This document shows, piece by piece, positions 13,492 to 18,434 of a DNA stretch of 18,434 bases. The first letter of the stretch is position 1. Every line of letters begins with the position of its first letter. Origin of the DNA: Chitinophagales bacterium (GTDB lineage Bacteria; Bacteroidota; Bacteroidia; Chitinophagales; UBA2359); contig JAHDDN010000044.1 in NCBI GenBank assembly GCA_020629335.1, positions 2,460 to 20,893 on the forward strand. The letters run 5' to 3'. The notes beneath the pieces are model-generated. The model ran no database searches. It was given only the letters and a program-made list of their open reading frames with translations, and was not told the DNA's origin. Both the position numbers and the translations under genes were made by a program.

Positions 13492-14796
13492 ATGAGTAAG
13501 ACGAGTATTTATCAAGACTTAAAGGATAAAAAGAAAAAATTAGCAGTTGTTGGATTAGGCTACGTAGGTTTACCAGTAGCTTTAGAATTTGCTCGCAAAT
13601 TCTCTGTTATAGGTTTCGATATCAACCCTGATAGAGTAGCCATGATGAAAAATAATATCGATCCAAGTAATGAACTAGATACAGAAGAGTTCGAAGGTTG
13701 CGATATAGAATTTACACATAAAATCGAGGATTTAAAAGATGCTAGCTTTTATGTCGTAGCTGTACCGACACCAGTAGATAAACATAAAGTACCTGATTTA
13801 AAGTACCTACAGTCTGCCTCAGAATTTGTAGGCAAAGTACTTGAAAAAGGAGACTATGTAGTTTATGAATCAACCGTATATCCAGGTTGTACGGAGGGAG
13901 ATTGCCTGCCAATACTTGAAAAACTATCAGGCTTAAAGAATATTGCAGACTTTAAAATTGGTTACTCTCCTGAACGTATCAATCCAGGAGATAAAGTACA
14001 CACCATTTCTAAAATTACTAAGGTTGTTTCGGGCTGTGATCATGAAGCCCTAGAAAATATAGCTGATGTCTATGGAGATATAATAGATGCCGGCATTCAT
14101 AAAGCAACAACTATTAAAGTAGCAGAAGCAGCGAAAATTATCGAGAATACTCAAAGAGATTTAAATATCGCTTTGATGAACGAACTCTCCATAATATTCG
14201 ATAAAATGGATATCAATACCTGGGATGTAATTGAAGCTGCTTCTACTAAATGGAATTTCCTCAGATTCTATCCAGGTTTAGTAGGCGGACATTGTATTGG
14301 CGTTGACCCATACTACCTGACTTACAAATCAATCGCAATGGGCTACGAACCAGAAGTTATCCTGAATGGTAGAAGAGTCAACGATCTAATGAGTACCCAT
14401 GTTGCCAAAAAAGCAGTCCAAATGATTATCAAATCTGGAAAGCGAATTGACGAAGCTAAGGTATTGGTAATGGGAGCTACCTTTAAGGAGAATGTAAGCG
14501 ATATTCGTAACTCCAAAGTGGCAGACCTCGTTACTGAAATTGAATCCTTCTCAGTGAATGTTGATTTGGCAGACCCATATGCTTCAAATGATGAAATGGA
14601 ACACGAATATGGAATCGGGCTAGTCGATAAAATTGGCACCAATTACGATTGTATTATCGTAGCAGTAGCTCATGATGAGTACAAGACTTTAGGAGAAGAC
14701 TACTTCAATAGTATAAGTAATGAAAATGGCATCTTCATGGATATTAAAGGCATCTATAAAGATAAAATTAATCAACTTCAGTACTGGTCACTATAA
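13492..14796 (+). CDS. wbpO: WbpO/TviB-type UDP-N-acetylhexosamine 6-dehydrogenase
   Basis: 434 residues, a second UDP-sugar dehydrogenase unlike the Ugd before it. The NAD motif is VVGLGYVGLPVALEFA (Gly21, Gly23, Gly26), and the catalytic cysteine is Cys268 in GLVGGHCIGVDPYYL, the form typical of the WbpO/TviB branch acting on UDP-GalNAc or UDP-GlcNAc. VPTPVDKHKVPDL and IGYSPERINPGDKVH support this. With the WbpP-type epimerase two genes later, it should give UDP-GalNAcA. The order of steps (epimerise then oxidise as in WbpP/WbpO, or the reverse as in TviB/TviC) cannot be told from sequence. Acceptor specificity is inferred from family resemblance and context. Confidence 0.85.
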   Translation: MSKTSIYQDLKDKKKKLAVVGLGYVGLPVALEFARKFSVIGFDINPDRVAMMKNNIDPSNELDTEEFEGCDIEFTHKIEDLKDASFYVVAVPTPVDKHKVPDLKYLQSASEFVGKVLEKGDYVVYESTVYPGCTEGDCLPILEKLSGLKNIADFKIGYSPERINPGDKVHTISKITKVVSGCDHEALENIADVYGDIIDAGIHKATTIKVAEAAKIIENTQRDLNIALMNELSIIFDKMDINTWDVIEAASTKWNFLRFYPGLVGGHCIGVDPYYLTYKSIAMGYEPEVILNGRRVNDLMSTHVAKKAVQMIIKSGKRIDEAKVLVMGATFKENVSDIRNSKVADLVTEIESFSVNVDLADPYASNDEMEHEYGIGLVDKIGTNYDCIIVAVAHDEYKTLGEDYFNSISNENGIFMDIKGIYKDKINQLQYWSL

Positions 14797-14824
14797 AATT
14801 AGATAAATTGTAAATTATTAATTC

Positions 14825-15889
14825 ATGGATTTTCAAAGAAAAATTTTAGTAACGGGTGGAGCAGGATTTATTGGCTCACACCTTTTACGCTTAATGGTGA
14901 ATAAGTATCCAAACTACCTCTTAGTAAATATGGATAAACTGACCTATGCTGGTAATTTAGAAAATCTTAAAGATATTGAATCTAAACCTAACTATATTTT
15001 TGAAAGAAAAGACATAGTGAATTATGATGATGTTCAAAATATCTTTGAGAAGTATCAATTTGATGCCGTCATTCACCTAGCTGCTGAATCTCATGTAGAT
15101 CGATCTATTGCTAACCCAATGGAATTTATCAATACTAATATTATTGGTACCGTTAATCTTTTAAATGCCTCGAAGCATTACTGGAAAGATAATATGGAAG
15201 GCAAAGTGTTCTATCATGTCTCTACTGATGAAGTATATGGCACATTAGGGGCTGAAGGCTTATTTACAGAAGAAACAGCCTATGACCCACGTTCTCCCTA
15301 CTCAGCTTCTAAAGCGAGCTCAGATCACTTAGTAAGAGCTTATATGCATACTTATGATCTACCAATCAAATTGTCAAATTGCTCTAACAATTACGGCTCT
15401 CATCAATTTCCTGAAAAATTATTGCCATTATTTATCCATAACATCAAACACGGCAAAACACTGCCTGTCTATGGAGATGGTAAATATACCAGAGATTGGC
15501 TTTGGGTAGAAGATCACGCAAGAGCAATTGATCTAATCTTCCATGAAGGACCTCTTAAAGAAACCTACAATATTGGAGGCTTTAACGAGTGGCAAAATAT
15601 TGACCTGATCCATAAATTATGTGATGTAATGGATAATAAATTAGGTAAAGCCGCAGGAACTTCAAGAGAATTAATATCTTTCGTAAAAGATCGTGCAGGA
15701 CACGATAGAAGATATGCAATTGATGCAACAAAGTTGAAAAATGAACTAGGCTTTGAACCTTCTCTTCAGTTTGAAGAAGGATTGGAGAAAACAGTCGACT
15801 GGTACTTATCTAATGAAGATTGGTTAGAGAATGTAACAAGTGGACAATACAAGCAATACTACGATAAACAATACGGAGAAAGAATATAG
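14825..15889 (+). CDS. rfbB: dTDP-glucose 4,6-dehydratase
   Basis: 354 residues, an extended short-chain dehydrogenase/reductase. The NAD motif is TGGAGFIGSHL (10-20). The dehydratase-specific triad is Thr134-Asp135-Glu136 in HVSTDEVYG, with the catalytic Tyr159 and Lys163 in YSASK. NCSNNYGSHQFPEKLLPL and YGDGKYTRDWLWVEDHARAI are characteristic of RfbB/RmlB. It makes dTDP-4-keto-6-deoxy-D-glucose, the branch point to dTDP-rhamnose and other deoxysugars. RmlA, RmlC and RmlD are not in the window, so the final sugar is open. Placement inside a UDP-uronate operon suggests all feed one polysaccharide. Confidence 0.93.
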   Translation: MDFQRKILVTGGAGFIGSHLLRLMVNKYPNYLLVNMDKLTYAGNLENLKDIESKPNYIFERKDIVNYDDVQNIFEKYQFDAVIHLAAESHVDRSIANPMEFINTNIIGTVNLLNASKHYWKDNMEGKVFYHVSTDEVYGTLGAEGLFTEETAYDPRSPYSASKASSDHLVRAYMHTYDLPIKLSNCSNNYGSHQFPEKLLPLFIHNIKHGKTLPVYGDGKYTRDWLWVEDHARAIDLIFHEGPLKETYNIGGFNEWQNIDLIHKLCDVMDNKLGKAAGTSRELISFVKDRAGHDRRYAIDATKLKNELGFEPSLQFEEGLEKTVDWYLSNEDWLENVTSGQYKQYYDKQYGERI

Positions 15890-15898
15890 GATAGCATA

Positions 15899-16897
15899 AT
15901 GATGTATCAGAATAAATATCACAATAGAGCTTTAAGCGATAGCTCTTTTTTAGTGACTGGTGGAGCAGGATTTATTGGATCGAATATAGTAGAATATTTA
16001 TTGAAATACGGTGCTAAAAAAGTACGCGTAATAGATAATCTAAGTACTGGATCAGATGACAATATCAACGACTTTTTGTCTTTTCCTAACTATGAGTTTC
16101 TAAATGGAGACATTACCGATCTAGATGATTGCTTAAAGGCTTGTCAAGGTATAGATATGATCTGTCATCAAGCGGCCCTCGGTTCCGTTCCGAGATCTAT
16201 TAAAAATCCCATTGCGTCTTCAGCAGTGAACGTAATGGGATTTTTAAATATTTTGGAGGCAGCCAAAATGAAGAATATTAAAAGAGTTGTTTTTGCTTCC
16301 TCCTCTTCTGTTTATGGAGATAGCCTCGAACTGCCTAAAGTCGAAAATGTAGTAGGCCATCCTATTTCGCCTTATGCAGCCTCTAAAGTAGCTAACGAAG
16401 CATTCGCAAGGGCTTATAGCAAAGTCTATGACTTAGAAATTATCGGCTTAAGATACTTTAATGTTTTTGGACCTCGACAAAATCCCAATGGTGCTTATGC
16501 AGCTGTCATCCCCAAATTTATTCAAGCGGTCATTAATGGCGAAGACGTAATTATAGATGGAGAAGGCGCTCAAACCAGAGATTTTACTTTCATTGAAAAT
16601 GTGGTTCAAGCAAATGTAAAAGCTTTAACAGTTGATAATCTTGCAGCAATTGGAGAAATATTCAATATCGCTTACGGAGAACACTATTCTATTTTAGAGC
16701 TATACAACTTTATTGCAAAAAAATTAGAGTCGAATCAAAAACCTATATTCGGTCCTGCTCGAAAGGGAGATGTGGCCAGCTCATTAGCCAATATTTCGAT
16801 GGCTCGAAATATACTTGGCTATGAACCACAGTACAGCTTTTATGATGGCCTAAGCCAAACTATTAAATACTTCAAAACAGCCCTACAAGAAGGCTAA
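15899..16897 (+). CDS. wbpP: WbpP-type UDP-GlcNAc 4-epimerase
   Basis: 332 residues, an extended SDR epimerase. The NAD motif is TGGAGFIGSNIVEYL (20-34). The signature CHQAALGSVPRSIKNPI is the hallmark of the WbpP group, which prefers N-acetylated UDP-hexoses. The catalytic Tyr159 and Lys163 lie in PYAASK, after FASSSSVYGDS. RYFNVFGPRQNPNGAYAAVI also fits. It should interconvert UDP-GlcNAc and UDP-GalNAc, the substrate of the WbpO-like dehydrogenase upstream. Two ATG codons are adjacent (15899 and 15902) and either could start. It begins 9 bases after rfbB, is the last gene of the operon, and ends 30 bases before a convergent gene. Confidence 0.91.
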   Translation: MMYQNKYHNRALSDSSFLVTGGAGFIGSNIVEYLLKYGAKKVRVIDNLSTGSDDNINDFLSFPNYEFLNGDITDLDDCLKACQGIDMICHQAALGSVPRSIKNPIASSAVNVMGFLNILEAAKMKNIKRVVFASSSSVYGDSLELPKVENVVGHPISPYAASKVANEAFARAYSKVYDLEIIGLRYFNVFGPRQNPNGAYAAVIPKFIQAVINGEDVIIDGEGAQTRDFTFIENVVQANVKALTVDNLAAIGEIFNIAYGEHYSILELYNFIAKKLESNQKPIFGPARKGDVASSLANISMARNILGYEPQYSFYDGLSQTIKYFKTALQEG

Positions 16898-16905
16898 GCC
16901 TTTTT
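16890..16905 (+). terminator. Short hairpin with T-run at the end of the sugar operon
   Basis: AAGGC, TAA loop, GCCTT, then further T residues. The loop is the wbpP stop codon itself. The stem is only 5 bp, so it would be a weak intrinsic terminator, but it lies exactly where two convergent genes meet. Confidence 0.4.
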
Positions 16906-16927
16906 GACTGCTGTCCAAAGATTATTC

Positions 16928-18145
16928 CTAAGCCTCCTTCACAAAATCACTCAAATAATCATACTGAGCAGTCAACTGACCAGCTCGACAAATATTAGCT
17001 CTATCTAAAATAGGGCCTTCCGTTTTTAATAATTCAGGCACCACCATTTTTAGTAATACAGTACCAAACATCTTAGAAGCATCCCTTGGCAATTCATTGG
17101 GCAAATTATCAATCGACATCACATCAATAACATGCTCCTGATAAGGCACATCTTCTTGACTCGTTTGCGGATTAAATCCAAATACAGGATCACCAATGAC
17201 AGTCGCCTTAAGCGTAGAAGGCACAGAAGCAGTAGGCGCAATATCACAAGTAATATCCGCAATCACGCTAATCTTAAAATCTGGACTTTTCATATCCTCC
17301 AAAGTGAAAAACTGAGGCGCTTTATTATCCCAATAAATTCCATTAATAAACAAATCTGTCACCTTAGTATAAGGCTCAAAAGTCCCAATATACTCCTCTG
17401 GATGACCATAAAAATGATACTTATCAAATGCACGTCCATCTGAATGGGCATAAAATTTATCCAAGTCTAATTTGGTAAATACCGCCTCATCATATTCCTT
17501 ATTCAAATAATCCTCCGCACTAACTTCCGTAATATCAAAATGCTCCAATACTTCTTTAGCCCCTTTAGCCACTCGTCCAGTACCCGTAATAGCAATTTTA
17601 AAAGCAGGCAAATCGATCGTTTGATAAAGCGCAATTAATTCCTCAAAATCATGTGCATCATAAGCCGCTTTCAACTCAAATGCACCCGTACGACGCCCAT
17701 AAGCTTGCATGCCATTATGAGCCCCCACTATACCCGCATAACGACCAAATCCAATAATACGAGCACCATTCTCATAAGTTAAGCACTCATAATCAATCAT
17801 ACGAATACGCTTATCTAACATCGCCTTTAATAACTTGCGATTATAAACCTGCTTCTTATGCGTATGCGAGAAAAATAAATAAGTCTTAGCCTCCACCAAC
17901 TCATCAATCGGTACTTCCTTAACTCCCAATAACACATCACAATCAGATACATCATCCACCACAGGAATATTCTCCGCCTCATATTCAGCATCCTTGATAC
18001 AACGCACCTCCGATGATTGCACATAAACCTCCGCCTGATCACCATAAGTATCCAATAACTCCCTACAATGTTTCGGCGTCAATGGAACCCTTGAATCCGA
18101 TGGCTGTTTTCCTTCTCTAATCACTCCAAACTTAATCTTCGACAT
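16928..18145 (-). CDS. Lys1-type saccharopine dehydrogenase-like oxidoreductase
   Basis: 405 residues of the alanine dehydrogenase/PNT-like superfamily, closest in motifs to the NAD-dependent, lysine-forming saccharopine dehydrogenase Lys1. Lys76 in LLGVKEVP and His96 in FFSHTHKKQ correspond to the catalytic pair of the yeast enzyme. RIIGFGRYAGIVGAHNG, the nucleotide-binding GTGRVAKGA, and VIADITCDI (Lys1 has a DISCD-like segment) agree. The reaction would link saccharopine with lysine and 2-oxoglutarate, but bacterial members may act on other amino acids, so the substrate is uncertain. No lysine-pathway gene is nearby. It is convergent with the sugar operon. Its upstream region has a 131-bp palindrome and no recognisable -7 box. 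Confidence 0.8.
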   Translation of the reverse strand: MSKIKFGVIREGKQPSDSRVPLTPKHCRELLDTYGDQAEVYVQSSEVRCIKDAEYEAENIPVVDDVSDCDVLLGVKEVPIDELVEAKTYLFFSHTHKKQVYNRKLLKAMLDKRIRMIDYECLTYENGARIIGFGRYAGIVGAHNGMQAYGRRTGAFELKAAYDAHDFEELIALYQTIDLPAFKIAITGTGRVAKGAKEVLEHFDITEVSAEDYLNKEYDEAVFTKLDLDKFYAHSDGRAFDKYHFYGHPEEYIGTFEPYTKVTDLFINGIYWDNKAPQFFTLEDMKSPDFKISVIADITCDIAPTASVPSTLKATVIGDPVFGFNPQTSQEDVPYQEHVIDVMSIDNLPNELPRDASKMFGTVLLKMVVPELLKTEGPILDRANICRAGQLTAQYDYLSDFVKEA

Positions 18146-18272
18146 ATTTTTCTCTTCTTATTGTTTTAATTAATGGGGCTTCCCACTGCGCTCGTTAGCG
18201 AAGTGCTTAGCATAAGCTAAAAATTATGCATTCATCATTATGCATTACTCATTGCAAGCGAAGCGCAGCCGT
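18146..18272. other. Upstream region of the Lys1-like gene with short direct repeats
   Basis: It contains ATTATGCATT twice, separated by four bases (about 18223-18246). CTGCGCTCGTTAGCGAAG near 18187 partly complements AAGCGAAGCGCAG near 18256, extending the adjacent palindrome outward. No promoter box or gene was recognised. Confidence 0.5.
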
Positions 18273-18403
18273 CGGGCTGTCCGCTATTATGTGGCTATGT
18301 CCTTCCTATTCCGCTAAGCTGTACTTGTCTGCCTTTCAGGCCAGCCTGCGTCCAGCTAAGCTACATAAGTCAGGCCATTACGCCACATACCGCTACCATC
18401 CCT
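18273..18403. repeat. 131-bp imperfect palindrome, copy 2 (partner at 4444-4576)
   Basis: Same architecture and strand as the copy at 4444. The outer arm GGGCTGTCCGCTATTATGTG faces CCACATACCGCTACCATCCC, the inner GCTAAGCTG faces CAGCTAAGC, and the tip is CTGCCTTTCAGGCCAG. The tip and mid-stem differ from copy 1 in ways that preserve pairing. Like copy 1 it lies 5' of a minus-strand gene, here 128 bases from the start of the Lys1-like gene. It could equally belong to the 3' end of a gene beyond the window. Confidence 0.8.
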
Positions 18404-18434
18404 AAGCCAAAAAAAAACCTTCTCAGAATTATCT

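Overview
The window looks like chromosome from a low-GC Bacteroidota bacterium, possibly a marine Saprospira- or Cytophaga-like lineage. The evidence is the AT-rich coding sequence, starts without clear Shine-Dalgarno sites, Bacteroidota-type -7 boxes (TAnnTTTG) at 10475 and 12028, a Bacteroidota-style Mrp lacking the usual C-terminal CxxC, and families common in that phylum (an alpha-oxoamine synthase/GNAT fusion, ArsS, WbpP/WbpO). Placement below phylum is a guess. No rRNA, tRNA, CRISPR array, integrase or transposase was recognised.

Layout. 1-300: non-coding, with one shortened repeat. 301-2742: an 813-residue PLP-dependent alpha-oxoamine synthase fused to an acyltransferase, probably for sphingoid- or sulfono-lipids. 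2739-4287, minus strand: an arsenosugar-type pair, an AhpD-like protein followed by the radical SAM enzyme ArsS. 4288-6082: about 1.8 kb with no credible gene, packed with long imperfect palindromes. 6083-9358: an operon of a Hanks-type Ser/Thr kinase, a zinc-ribbon/FHA protein and a MotA/TolQ/ExbB-family channel subunit. 9359-11981: mrp (directly abutting the channel gene), a NifU-domain Fe-S scaffold and a cystathionine beta-lyase-like enzyme. 12143-16897: a four-gene nucleotide-sugar operon (ugd, wbpO-like, rfbB, wbpP). 16928-18145, minus strand: a Lys1-type saccharopine dehydrogenase-like enzyme. 18146-18434: another long palindrome.

How the genes work together. The kinase linker carries four Thr-x-x-Leu/Ile motifs of the kind FHA domains bind when phosphorylated, and the next gene encodes an FHA protein. 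This suggests a phospho-dependent kinase-FHA pair that may gate or assemble the adjacent four-helix membrane protein, although no ExbD/MotB partner is present. Mrp and NifU are both Fe-S delivery proteins. In the sugar operon, WbpP and the WbpO-like dehydrogenase would convert UDP-GlcNAc to UDP-GalNAcA, Ugd would make UDP-glucuronate, and RfbB would make the dTDP-4-keto-6-deoxyglucose intermediate. These are precursors for an acidic surface polysaccharide whose glycosyltransferases lie elsewhere.

The least explained part is the repeats. At least three families of roughly 160-bp imperfect palindromes have different arms but share one central core. Each family also has a shortened, core-less derivative in the window, and one element is nested inside another. 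A second, unrelated type (about 130 bp, at 4444 and 18273) shows paired differences that preserve base pairing.
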